Shown here piece by piece: positions 1-9,658 of a stretch of 64,000 nucleotides of DNA (position 1 is its first letter; every line of letters starts with the position of its first letter). Position numbers and translations under genes: made by a program. The notes below the pieces were generated by a model. It saw only the letters and a program-made list of their open reading frames with translations, had not been told where the DNA came from and did not search any database. Location of the stretch: the NCBI RefSeq assembly GCF_002234595.1, contig NZ_NMUL01000001.1:179379-243378 (forward strand). Direction: 5' to 3'. Source of the DNA: Amycolatopsis vastitatis. Lineage in GTDB: Bacteria > Actinomycetota > Actinomycetes > Mycobacteriales > Pseudonocardiaceae.

Positions 1-2187
<2,187 letters not shown>

Positions 2188-2222
2188 CCCGAGAAGCGTT
2201 CGGCACTGGCAGGATGGGCCCC

Positions 2223-3191
2223 GTGCGAGACGTATGCGTGATCGGGCTCGGGCTGATCGGCGGTTCGCTGCTGCGCGCGGCGGCCGCGAGCGGCCGCACG
2301 GCGTTCGGCGCCGCGGTATCCGAAGTGGACGCCGACGCGGCGAGCAGAGCGGGCTACGACGTCACGACGGACGTCGAAGCGGCCCTGCACCGAGCCGCGG
2401 CCGAGGACGCCATGGTCGTGCTCGCCGTGCCGCTTCCCGCCGTCGAAGACCTGCTGCGCCTGGTCTCCCAGCACGCGTCGCACTGCCTGCTCACCGACGT
2501 GACCAGCGTGAAAGCGCCGGTCCTGGACGCCGTCCGCCGTCGCGTGCCGTACACGCGGTACGTCGGCGGGCACCCGATGGCGGGGACGTCGAACTCCGGC
2601 TGGCTGGCCGGTGACGCCGCGCTGTTCCAAGGCGCCGCTTGGGTGGTCGGCGTCGAGGACGACACCGACCTGGAGGCCTGGGCCGAGGTGACGAAGCTCG
2701 TGCTGGACATCGGGGCGCACGTCGTGCCGCTGCCCGCGGAGTCGCACGACGAGGCCGTCGCCCGGATCTCACACCTGCCGCACCTGCTCGCGGCGATCCT
2801 GGCGACGATCGGCGCCGAGGGCGGGCCGCTGGCCATGTCACTGGCGGCCGGGTCCTATCGCGACGGCACGCGCGTCGCGGGGTCGAACCCGCACCTCGTG
2901 CGCGCGATGACCGAAGGCAACCGGGACGCGCTGCTGCCGATCGTCGACGAAGCGCTCGGCCGGCTCGGCGCGGCGCGGGGTTCGCTCGCGTCGACCGGCG
3001 GCCTGGCGGCCACGATCAACGCGGGATACGAAGGCACGCAAGCGCTTGCGGCCGGCCTGGACGTCGAACGCGCCGGCGTCCGGATCAGCCTGTCCGCGCC
3101 GGACGCCCGCCAGGGCTTGATCGCCCTCGGCGAGCGCGGCGGCCGGATCACCGGCCTCTCCGACGGCATCGCGACCGGCGAAGTCCAGTAG
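2223..3191 (+). CDS. tyrA: Prephenate dehydrogenase
   Basis: The protein of 322 residues starts with the Rossmann motif VIGLGLIGGS and carries the conserved GGHPMAG and SHLPHL segments of prephenate dehydrogenases, which make 4-hydroxyphenylpyruvate for tyrosine synthesis. No ACT domain is obvious at the C-terminus, although about 60 residues after the catalytic domain could hold a reduced one. I chose GTG 2223 because a purine-rich AGG lies about nine bases upstream; an ATG at 2214 sits directly on that AGG and would have no spacing. It follows fadH by 35 bases and may be read with it. Confidence 0.88.
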   Translation: MRDVCVIGLGLIGGSLLRAAAASGRTAFGAAVSEVDADAASRAGYDVTTDVEAALHRAAAEDAMVVLAVPLPAVEDLLRLVSQHASHCLLTDVTSVKAPVLDAVRRRVPYTRYVGGHPMAGTSNSGWLAGDAALFQGAAWVVGVEDDTDLEAWAEVTKLVLDIGAHVVPLPAESHDEAVARISHLPHLLAAILATIGAEGGPLAMSLAAGSYRDGTRVAGSNPHLVRAMTEGNRDALLPIVDEALGRLGAARGSLASTGGLAATINAGYEGTQALAAGLDVERAGVRISLSAPDARQGLIALGERGGRITGLSDGIATGEVQ

Positions 3192-3195
3192 CGGG

Positions 3196-3408
3196 CTACC
3201 GGGGCGTGTCCGGGGTGTCCGGTGTGTCGTCGAACTTGTTGAGGAAGTCCTTGGCCTTCTCGATGCCGCTGTCGATCTGCTCGTCGTGGCCGGCGAACTT
3301 GGACTTGGCGAAGCCGGCCGCCTTGTCGAGGCCTTCCTCGATCTTGTCGTTGTGCTCGCGCAGGGCCTCCTCGGCCTTGCCCTTCAACGCCTCGAAGTCG
3401 ATTCCCAT
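3196..3408 (-). CDS. Rv0909 (MT0933)-like antitoxin family protein
   Basis: This 70-residue, highly charged helical protein begins MGIDFEALKGKAEEALREH and contains AGFAKSKFAGHDEQIDSG-type helices, the signature of the MT0933/Rv0909 antitoxin-like family. In M. tuberculosis Rv0909 neighbours Rv0910, a SRPBCC-fold toxin candidate. Here the gene is 23 bases downstream of a FUSC exporter on the same strand, and a SRPBCC protein is encoded just beyond that exporter in the opposite direction. A TPDTPDTPR tail is low complexity. The ATG at 3408 was preferred to one four codons earlier because it matches the usual family start. Function in this organism is unproven. Confidence 0.7.
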   Translation of the reverse strand: MGIDFEALKGKAEEALREHNDKIEEGLDKAAGFAKSKFAGHDEQIDSGIEKAKDFLNKFDDTPDTPDTPR

Positions 3409-3431
3409 GGGTACATCCAACCGCAGGAGCG

Positions 3432-5399
3432 TCAGGTGCGCCTGGGGTAGGGCAGGAACCGCCGGACGAGCCGCGGCGGGCGGCGTTCCGTCAGGTCCGG
3501 CCCGCGGACGGCGTCGAACGCCGACTCCAGCTGGTCGACCACACCGGACAGCCGCGGCGCGTCCGGCAGCGGCATCGACCGTGGCTCGCGTTGTTCCCGG
3601 ACGGCCGACGCGAGTTCGCCCAGAGCGGCCGTGAGCAGCTCGACCTCACCCGGGTCCGGTGGCGGCACGCCCCGCCCGATCGTCACGCCGACCTCGGTGA
3701 CGGCGTCCGCGACGCGCTCCTGCGCCGCGATCACCGGCCACCACGCCACGGCTTGCCGGCCGTTCGCGGACGGCTCGACGACGACCTGCTGGAACGCCGT
3801 CCGCAGGTCGGCCAGTGCCCGGTAGGCGCCGCGGCGGGCCCGGGACCGAGTCAGCCGGGCCTCCCCCGACGACGCCTCGACCAGCGCGTGCGAGACGTAC
3901 TTCGCGACCGCGTCCAGCCCGTCGGCCAGCCGCCCGCCGACCTGCGGCCGCCTGCTGCCCGGCCACAGCAGGTAGCCGAAGACCAGGACGATCACGCAGC
4001 CCAGCGCGGTGTCGACCAGCCGCGCGAGCACGACGGACCAGTTGCCGGTGTGGGCCAGGCCCATCTGCAGGATGATCAACGGCGTCACGAAGGCGCTCTG
4101 GACGCCGTAGTTGCGCACCTTCCCGACCGCGATGCCGCCGGCGAAGACCGCGCTCAGCACCACCAGCACCCAGCCCTGCGCCCCGAGCGCGAGCACGACG
4201 GCGCCGATCCCGACGCCGATGACCGTGCCGATCCCGCGCAGCACCGCGCGGCCGAAGACGGACCCGAAGTCGGGCTTGAGCACGATGCCGACGGTCAGGG
4301 TGATCCAGTACGACCGCTCCAGCGGCACGAGCAGGCCGACGACCTCGGCGATCGCGACGCACAGCGTCAGCCGCAGCGCGGCGACCCACGTCAGCGGGCC
4401 GGACGCGAGCGAACCCGCCCACTCCCGCAGCCGCCGGTACCAGGGCGTCGGCGCGCGGCGCTTGCGGTCGTCACCCTTGCCGATCCGGACCAGGCCGGCG
4501 TACAGCGCGGTGAGCACCGGGTCGGGGTCGCCGGGCGGCATCGGCGGCGGTTCCGGCAGCGGCTGGCCGGCCAGCACCGACGCCGACAGCGCGACGAAGT
4601 GGTCGATGACCTGCTGGGGCGCGCGGCGGCCGGCGTTGACCATCGCGACCGATGCCTCGACCGCGGGGGTCGTGGCCGAGAGCAGGTTGAGCAGGTGCCG
4701 GTAGGCGGCGTCGCGGCCGGACAGCCACGAGCGCGCGGTCAGCAGCTGGTCGTAGGCGGTGTTCATCGCCGTGGTCAGCCGGTGGCGGGCCACGCGGGAG
4801 ACGGCTTCGTCGGTCGCCGACAGCATCGCGGCCAGCTCGACGTAGACGTGTGCGACGGCGGTGCGTTCGGGGCTGGTCGCCCGGAAGGTCCAGCTGGCGA
4901 GCGCGACCAGGAAGCTCCAGGCCGCGCCGAGGCAGAAGTAGCCGAACAGGACTTCGACGCGCACGCCGGTCGCGTGCTGCCCGGTGGCGAGCACGCAGAA
5001 CACCAGCATCTGCAGCCCGGCGACGGAGGCGTTGCTGCCGGCCGCGCTGACCAGCGCGGAGACCGCGGCGACCAGGATCACCGCGGGCACGGACAGCGCG
5101 GGGGTGCCGCCGGTGAGCAGCCCGGCGAGGTAGCCGGCGGTCGCGGCCAGCGTCGCGCCGCCCAGCCTGCGCGCGCGGTAGCGGTAGGGCCCGGCCGATT
5201 CGGAGAGCACCGCGGGGAGCGCGCCGGTCGAGATGAGCGCGCCGACGGCGATGTCTCCCGCCGCGTAGGCCACCGCGAGCGGCACGGTGAGCGCGACGAC
5301 GGCGCGGGCGACCATGTTCCACGGCACCGGCACCGGCTTGCTGCGGAGCAGCTGGACGAGCCAGTGCGGCGCGGCGAGGTCGGGACGCGGCGTGCTCAC
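3432..5399 (-). CDS. FUSC-family (aromatic-acid-exporter-like) membrane protein
   Basis: The 655-residue protein has two blocks of closely packed membrane helices (about residues 30-160 and 345-480), each followed by a soluble helical region, the layout of the FUSC/ArAE family related to plant aluminium-activated malate transporters and bacterial AaeB. Such proteins are thought to move aromatic or organic acids out of the cell. The start is GTG at 5399. It leads a short minus-strand unit with the Rv0909-like gene. The divergent region 5400-5467 separates it from the SRPBCC gene. The substrate cannot be predicted. Confidence 0.75.
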   Translation of the reverse strand: MSTPRPDLAAPHWLVQLLRSKPVPVPWNMVARAVVALTVPLAVAYAAGDIAVGALISTGALPAVLSESAGPYRYRARRLGGATLAATAGYLAGLLTGGTPALSVPAVILVAAVSALVSAAGSNASVAGLQMLVFCVLATGQHATGVRVEVLFGYFCLGAAWSFLVALASWTFRATSPERTAVAHVYVELAAMLSATDEAVSRVARHRLTTAMNTAYDQLLTARSWLSGRDAAYRHLLNLLSATTPAVEASVAMVNAGRRAPQQVIDHFVALSASVLAGQPLPEPPPMPPGDPDPVLTALYAGLVRIGKGDDRKRRAPTPWYRRLREWAGSLASGPLTWVAALRLTLCVAIAEVVGLLVPLERSYWITLTVGIVLKPDFGSVFGRAVLRGIGTVIGVGIGAVVLALGAQGWVLVVLSAVFAGGIAVGKVRNYGVQSAFVTPLIILQMGLAHTGNWSVVLARLVDTALGCVIVLVFGYLLWPGSRRPQVGGRLADGLDAVAKYVSHALVEASSGEARLTRSRARRGAYRALADLRTAFQQVVVEPSANGRQAVAWWPVIAAQERVADAVTEVGVTIGRGVPPPDPGEVELLTAALGELASAVREQREPRSMPLPDAPRLSGVVDQLESAFDAVRGPDLTERRPPRLVRRFLPYPRRT

Positions 5400-5408
5400 C
5401 CCCTCATC

Positions 5409-5438
5409 TTGACCTACGCTGCGCGAGAGGATTAATTA
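5409..5438 (+). promoter_or_regulatory. Candidate sigma-70 promoter for the SRPBCC gene
   Basis: TTGACC at 5409-5414 and TAATTA at 5433-5438 are 18 bases apart in the 68-bp divergent gap, upstream of the gene starting at 5468. The AT-rich TTAATTATC patch is unusual in this GC-rich sequence. Confidence 0.5.
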
Positions 5439-5467
5439 TCAGTCTGTCAACAAAGCGGGAGGTTCCG

Positions 5468-5917
5468 GTGGGCCGTAGGTACTCCTTCGAGGTCAACCGC
5501 ACGAGCACCGCACCGCCGGAGGCCCTGTTCGCGCTCGAGGCGGACGGCCCGCGCTGGGCGGAGTGGGGAAAGCCACTGATCGTGCAGGCCCGCTGGGCAC
5601 GCCGGGGCGACGCCGAGCCGGACGGCGTCGGCGCGGTCCGCGAGGTCGGCATGTGGCCGGTGCTCATCCGCGAGGAGACGCTCGAGTACGAACCCGGCCG
5701 CAAGCACGTCTACACGTTCGCCGGCCCCAAGCCCCTCAAGGACTACCGGGCCGAGGTGCTCTTCACGCCCGCCGACGGCGGCGGGACGCACCTGCGGTGG
5801 ACCGGGTCGTTCACCGAGCCGGTCCGGGGCACCGGACCCGCGCTGGCCGCCGGGCTCAAGGCCGTGATCGGCCTGTTCTCGGCCAAGCTGGTCAAGGCGG
5901 CCGAAACCGGGCGCTGA
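5468..5917 (+). CDS. SRPBCC-fold (START/polyketide cyclase-like) protein
   Basis: The 149-residue protein begins MGRRYSFEVNRTSTAPPEA, and the pattern of an N-terminal strand, two short helices ending in WAEWGKP, a curved sheet and a long C-terminal helix fits the SRPBCC ligand-binding fold. Such proteins bind hydrophobic ligands or act as cyclases; some, like mycobacterial Rv0910, are toxin candidates. The start is GTG with the ribosome site GGGAGG a few bases upstream. A possible link with the Rv0909-like gene at 3196-3408 is discussed in the findings. No catalytic residue can be named. Confidence 0.7.
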   Translation: MGRRYSFEVNRTSTAPPEALFALEADGPRWAEWGKPLIVQARWARRGDAEPDGVGAVREVGMWPVLIREETLEYEPGRKHVYTFAGPKPLKDYRAEVLFTPADGGGTHLRWTGSFTEPVRGTGPALAAGLKAVIGLFSAKLVKAAETGR

Positions 5918-5980
5918 CCTGGGTGCGCCGGACCACACCAAGATCCTCGGCGCAACGTTCCCCGCCCTTCGCACGTCACT

Positions 5981-6011
5981 CTTTCGGGTGGTCTTCACGA
6001 CCTCCCGAAAG
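5981..6011 (+). promoter_or_regulatory. Inverted repeat just upstream of the deacetylase ribosome site
   Basis: CTTTCGGG (5981-5988) and CCCGAAAG (6004-6011) pair perfectly, continue with GGT/ACC across one T-T mismatch and close a 7-base loop. The right arm touches the GGGGG ribosome site of the gene at 6028, so the hairpin could act as an operator or as an RNA structure that masks translation. Confidence 0.4.
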
Positions 6012-6027
6012 AAGGGGGATGCGAAAG

Positions 6028-6798
6028 ATGAGACGTGTGGTAGCGATCGTGGCCGCGGCCGCGCTGACGCTCACCGCCTGTTCGGCGCACGAGCCGGACC
6101 GGCAGGAGGTGGTCACCAGCCAGCCCAACCCCGCACCCGGCAGTGGCCCCGGGCCCGCCGTGGCGGCGGCGGGGCCGTACCCCTTCGGCTCGGTGCAGCA
6201 GAAGGCCCCCGCGGTGGCGAACGGCGAGGTCCCGCTCGTCCGCCGGATCACCACCGACAAGCCGTACGTCTTCCTCACCATGGACGACGGCGCCGTGCAG
6301 GGCCCCGACGCGCTGAACCTGATGCGGCAGAACGCGACCCACCCGGTGCTGTTCCTGAACCAGAAGTACGTGAAGGGCCACGAGGCCTACTTCAAGCAGA
6401 TCCTCGACGCCACCGGCGCGACGCTCGGCGACCACACCGTCAACCACCCGAACCTCAAGGGCAAGACGCTGGAGTTCCAGCGCAAGGAGATCTGCGACGA
6501 CGCCGACGACTTCCAGAAGGGACTCGGCGTGCGGCCGTCGATCTTCCGGCCGCCGTTCGGCAACTACGACCAGAACACCCTGCGCGCGGCGGCCACCTGC
6601 GGGATGCGCGTCGCCGTGCTGTGGACGGCCGCGGTCAACGACGGGCACGTCCAGTTCCAGTCCGGCGACAAGCTCAAGCCGGGCGACATCGTGCTGATGC
6701 ACTTCCGCAAGACCTTCAAAGAGGACTACACGGCGTTCGTCGAGCAGGCCAAGAAGGACGGGCTCACGCCCGTCCCCCTGGCCGACTTCCTGGGTTAG
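6028..6798 (+). CDS. Lipoprotein polysaccharide deacetylase (NodB-type, CE4)
   Basis: The product of 256 residues has a lipoprotein signal peptide with lipobox LTAC (Cys18) and a Pro-rich spacer, so it should be anchored outside the membrane. The NodB domain shows the catalytic TMDDGA segment, the metal motif HTVNH and the RPPFGNYD motif. CE4 enzymes remove acetyl groups from chitin, peptidoglycan or xylan; the cell wall is the likely target. ATG 6028 has good spacing from GGGGG at 6014-6018, while ATG 6019 lies on top of it. Its stop shares bases with the stop of the convergent gene at 6795. Confidence 0.82.
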   Translation: MRRVVAIVAAAALTLTACSAHEPDRQEVVTSQPNPAPGSGPGPAVAAAGPYPFGSVQQKAPAVANGEVPLVRRITTDKPYVFLTMDDGAVQGPDALNLMRQNATHPVLFLNQKYVKGHEAYFKQILDATGATLGDHTVNHPNLKGKTLEFQRKEICDDADDFQKGLGVRPSIFRPPFGNYDQNTLRAAATCGMRVAVLWTAAVNDGHVQFQSGDKLKPGDIVLMHFRKTFKEDYTAFVEQAKKDGLTPVPLADFLG

Positions 6799-7268
6799 AG
6801 CACGACCGTCGGCGTCACGACGGTCCGGCGGCACGACACGTCACCCAGGTGCACGAGGATCTGCGTCGTCCCGCGCGGCACGTTGTCGAGCACGAACCGG
6901 CCGCCTTCGTCGGCGGTCGTCGACGTCGTGCCGTGCTCGGCGACGCGCACCTCGACGCCGTACTGGCCGGCCGGCACGAGCCAGCCGTCGATGCGGTGCA
7001 GCTTGCCCATCTTGGTCAGGTTGATCATCACCGTCAGGTCGCTGACGGTGAACGTGATCGTGCCGGTGGCGCCGCCGCGGACACCGGCGAGGTTGTCCAG
7101 CCGCTCCCACCGGGCGACCTCGACGTCGAGGTCTTCGAGGGCGAGCGCGAACTGGACCCGCTGCACCAGGTCACCCGGTGGCGGGTCCAGTTCGTCGAGG
7201 AAACGGCCGATGCCGGCCAGGATCACTTCGTCGGTGAAGGCCTCTCCAGGCGTCCCGAGCTCGTTCAT
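6795..7268 (-). CDS. Sigma-factor-associated protein with carboxypeptidase-regulatory-like beta domain
   Basis: The 157-residue product begins with a helical acidic segment (MNELGTPGEAFTDEVILAG) and ends with a beta-rich stretch of about 70 residues in which a G-R-F-V-L-D-N-V-P-R-G pattern recalls carboxypeptidase-regulatory-like or transthyretin-like domains. There is no signal peptide or membrane helix. It is coupled to the sigma factor upstream by an ATGA overlap at 7265-7268, so the two act together; it could be an anti-sigma factor or an effector target. In other actinomycetes I associate this pair with a CHAT-domain gene downstream, but none exists here. Function is unknown. Confidence 0.6.
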   Translation of the reverse strand: MNELGTPGEAFTDEVILAGIGRFLDELDPPPGDLVQRVQFALALEDLDVEVARWERLDNLAGVRGGATGTITFTVSDLTVMINLTKMGKLHRIDGWLVPAGQYGVEVRVAEHGTTSTTADEGGRFVLDNVPRGTTQILVHLGDVSCRRTVVTPTVVL

Positions 7269-7870
7269 CGGCTTCCCCCTTCACTGGCGAGCAGATCGCG
7301 CATCTGGTCGAGGCAGCGCCCCCTCGTCGGGCCGACACTGCCACGCCGCATGTGCAGCGCCTCGGCGACGAGCTGGTACTCCGCGCGACCCGCGAGCACG
7401 GTCAGCCGGAGCAGGTCCTGACAGCGGTGGGGCAGCCGGACGAAGGCGCGCCAGACCCGGCGGTCGCGGTCGGCGCGGATGGCTTCGTCTTCGGGTGCCG
7501 GTTGGGTGCTCGGCATCGCCTCGGCGACTTCGTCGCTGAGCGGCACGGGCTGCATGCGGCGGCCGAACGGGTGCGTGGCCTCGCGGCGGGTGGTGGTGAT
7601 CAGCCACGCGGCGAGGGCCTTGGGGTCACGCAGCTTCTCGAGCTGGCTGAACAAGGCGAGCCAGACGGTCTGGACGACGTCTTCGGCCACCGAGCGGTCG
7701 AGCCCGTTGCCACGCGCGACGTGCCAGACGAGCGGGGTCAGTTCTTCGACGAGGCGGGCCATGGCCCGGCGGTCGCCCTCCCGGGCGGCCTGCATGCACG
7801 CAGCGTGCAGCTCGGCGCCGGTCAGGCCCTCCCACGGCGGGTCTACCTCTGTGGTTTGCACGTCGGTCAC
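7265..7870 (-). CDS. RNA polymerase sigma-70-family (ECF-like) sigma factor
   Basis: The 201-residue protein has a sigma region 2 (VAEDVVQTVWLALFSQ, then KLRDPKALAAWLITTTRRE) and a region 4 with RLPHRCQDLLRL and a recognition helix. The GTG start at 7870 is preceded by GAGGGG with good spacing; longer in-frame extensions have no ribosome site. It is the first gene of a two-gene unit with the regulatory-domain protein behind it. A long 420-bp leader region lies upstream. The genes it controls cannot be told from the window. Confidence 0.8.
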   Translation of the reverse strand: MTDVQTTEVDPPWEGLTGAELHAACMQAAREGDRRAMARLVEELTPLVWHVARGNGLDRSVAEDVVQTVWLALFSQLEKLRDPKALAAWLITTTRREATHPFGRRMQPVPLSDEVAEAMPSTQPAPEDEAIRADRDRRVWRAFVRLPHRCQDLLRLTVLAGRAEYQLVAEALHMRRGSVGPTRGRCLDQMRDLLASEGGSR

Positions 7871-8290
7871 CGTATCTGCCCCTCTTCGGATGCTTCTTCG
7901 AGTCGGCAATGGCAGTATCGCGGGTCCTTCGGGGGGAAGGAGCGTGCAGGTGGATCTCGGATACATCAAGTCACTTACTTCGTCGGTCGTGCACTACCGG
8001 TCAAATGTCAAAACGGGAGGTACCGGCCGGTGCGAGTTCGTGGTCCCGCGCCGGCCGGTACTCCCCTCCCTCAAGGGCCCGCTCCCCAACGGACCCCGCC
8101 GGGCGTCCCCTCCCCCGAAGGGCACCCGGCCGACGGTGTCCGGCAGCCCCCTCGGCTCCCGGTCACCGCGTTCTCTCCGAACTCGACACCCCCTGTCGCG
8201 TCCTTCGTGCTTGGCTGCTCCACAGGACGCAGTGGGGGCACCGCCAGATACACGAACCGGCGAACTTTTTCTCAAGTCGACGCAGGGCGC
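7871..8290. other. 420-bp gene-free region with strong inverted repeats; candidate structured leader
   Basis: No credible gene is found here; the short open frames on both strands are Arg/Pro-rich shadows. The region holds an 11-bp perfect inverted repeat, GTACCGGCCGG at 8020-8030 and CCGGCCGGTAC at 8051-8061, extendable by GGGA/TCCC with one bulged base. A second foldable part lies at about 8185-8245, where GCGTCC/GGACGC and CCCCC/GGGGG can pair. It sits between the SGNH-hydrolase stop and the sigma-factor start, both on the minus strand, so it may be a terminator plus a long 5' leader. Confidence 0.45.
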
Positions 8291-8956
8291 CTAACTGATC
8301 ACGGAAAGTGCCAAAGTCCGCGCCCAGCGGGCGTAACCGGCGGGTCCCGGGTGGAACCGGTCGGACGCGAAGGCCGCGGGATCGAGCAAGGCGGGGTCCA
8401 TCGGGAGGTGCCGGACGCCGGGGACGTGGCCGAGGGTCGCGGCCGCCCGGTCGAGCGCCGTCGACCGGGCGGACAGGACGTCACGCAGCGGCCGGGGCAG
8501 CGCCGGGAAACGGGACATCGGCGGCACCCCGGCCAGGAGGACGTCCACCGGGCCGAGCCGCCGCCGCAGGTCGAGCACCAGGCGCAGGAGGTCACGGCGG
8601 TAGGCCGCGGCCGTCCGGAGCTCGATGGTGTCGTTGACGCCGAGGGCGATCACCACCAGGTCGGCCGGGCGGACGAGCGGAGCCAGTTCGGCGCGCGTCA
8701 CCCGGGCGTTGGCGCCGGTCCGGCCGACCGCCTGCCAGCGCACGGCCCGGCCGTCGCGCGCCAGCTCGCGGGCGAGGCAGCCGGTGAGCGCTTCCTCGTG
8801 GTCGGCCGCGCCGACACCGTCCACCGTGGACTCCCCGAGCACCGCCAGCCGGAAGGGTTCGCCGTCACCGGGCACGAGTCCTTCGGTGGGGCCGGCGGCG
8901 CCCGGGAGACGCGGGGTCGTGCGTTTGACGTACAGAGCTTGAGCCAGGAGCACCAT
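8291..8956 (-). CDS. SGNH/GDSL-type hydrolase
   Basis: The 221-residue protein shows the family blocks in order: LAVLGESTVDG with the catalytic Ser in the GES position, a G in block II, VIALGVNDT with the GxND motif, and DRFHPG giving the catalytic Asp and His near the C-terminus. SGNH enzymes are esterases, lipases or acetyl-hydrolases. The N-terminus (MVLLAQALYV) is hydrophobic but short, so export is uncertain. It lies 10 bases after the NAD(P)-binding reductase gene on the same strand and is probably co-transcribed and under the same TetR control. Confidence 0.82.
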   Translation of the reverse strand: MVLLAQALYVKRTTPRLPGAAGPTEGLVPGDGEPFRLAVLGESTVDGVGAADHEEALTGCLARELARDGRAVRWQAVGRTGANARVTRAELAPLVRPADLVVIALGVNDTIELRTAAAYRRDLLRLVLDLRRRLGPVDVLLAGVPPMSRFPALPRPLRDVLSARSTALDRAAATLGHVPGVRHLPMDPALLDPAAFASDRFHPGPAGYARWARTLALSVIS

Positions 8957-8966
8957 GGCCTTGAAG

Positions 8967-9575
8967 CTAGCCGTGGGCGATGGAAACCTTCGCCCTGATC
9001 AGCGTGGGATCCGCCACGGCGTCGAGCAGGTACGCGGCGACGTCGGCGCGCCGGATGGTGAACGTGCGGACGTTGCCGTCGAGCCGGCTCGCGACCTTGC
9101 CCGTGCGCGGCCCGTTCAGGAGCATCGGCGGGCGGACGATCGTCCAGTCCAGGTCGGTGGCCGTGACCACGTCCTCCATCGCGAGCATGTCCGCCCAGCC
9201 GTGCTTCAGGAAGGTGTTGAGCAGCGGCTTGACGAGCGTGCGGGTGAAGAAGCCGTCCCCCTCGGTGTGCATGCCGCTCGCGCTGACGACCAGCAGGCGC
9301 TTCGCCCCGGCCTCGATCGCCGCGCGGGCGCCGTCCGCGCAGACCGTGGTCGGCCCGCGGTCGCGGGAGCCGACCGCCGAAATCACCGCGTCGCGGCCTT
9401 CGACGGCGGCCGCCAGCTTCTCGTGGTCCTTCAGCCCGGCGACGACGACCTCGGCCGGCAGCCGCAGCCGGGCGGAGTCGCGGACGACGGCCGTCACGTG
9501 CCAGCCGCGTTCCAGGCCCTGCTTGACGACCTCGCCGCCGACGCCGCCGGTGGCTCCCAGCACAGTGATCCGCAT
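8967..9575 (-). CDS. NAD(P)-binding atypical SDR / NmrA-like reductase
   Basis: The 202-residue protein starts MRITVLGATGGVGGEVV, a glycine-rich dinucleotide motif typical of the atypical short-chain dehydrogenases that include NmrA-like and SDR_a5 proteins. A helix-strand repeat with VISAVGSRDRG and LLVVSASGMH follows. A strong ribosome site (GAGGAGG) precedes ATG 9575. It is divergent from the TetR gene at 9659 across a large palindrome and is the most likely target of that repressor. The substrate is unknown; related proteins reduce quinones or flavins, or act as redox sensors. Confidence 0.78.
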   Translation of the reverse strand: MRITVLGATGGVGGEVVKQGLERGWHVTAVVRDSARLRLPAEVVVAGLKDHEKLAAAVEGRDAVISAVGSRDRGPTTVCADGARAAIEAGAKRLLVVSASGMHTEGDGFFTRTLVKPLLNTFLKHGWADMLAMEDVVTATDLDWTIVRPPMLLNGPRTGKVASRLDGNVRTFTIRRADVAAYLLDAVADPTLIRAKVSIAHG

Positions 9576-9586
9576 GGTGGTTCCTC

Positions 9587-9634
9587 CTCGGTTAGTGAAC
9601 ACTCACCAGGTAGGGTGAGTGTTCACTAACCGAG
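9587..9634. promoter_or_regulatory. Double TetR operator palindrome between divergent genes
   Basis: Two perfect 21-bp arms, 9587-9607 and 9614-9634, are separated by six bases. Each arm itself contains the near-palindrome TTAGTGAACACTCA, so the element may be two 14-bp operators facing each other. It lies between the reductase start (9575) and the TetR start (9659) and would cover both promoters. Confidence 0.8.
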
Positions 9635-9658
9635 CTGAGAACGCACTCAGGAGCCGCC

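Noticed and set aside
3591..5435. A 614-codon plus-strand frame opposite the FUSC exporter
   Set aside because: It is composed mostly of Arg, Gln, Asp and Gly and is an antisense shadow; the minus-strand membrane protein has real helices.
8071..8253. A 60-codon minus-strand frame in the 420-bp gap
   Set aside because: No ribosome site, low-complexity Gly/Arg/Pro sequence, and it spans part of the region that folds as inverted repeats.
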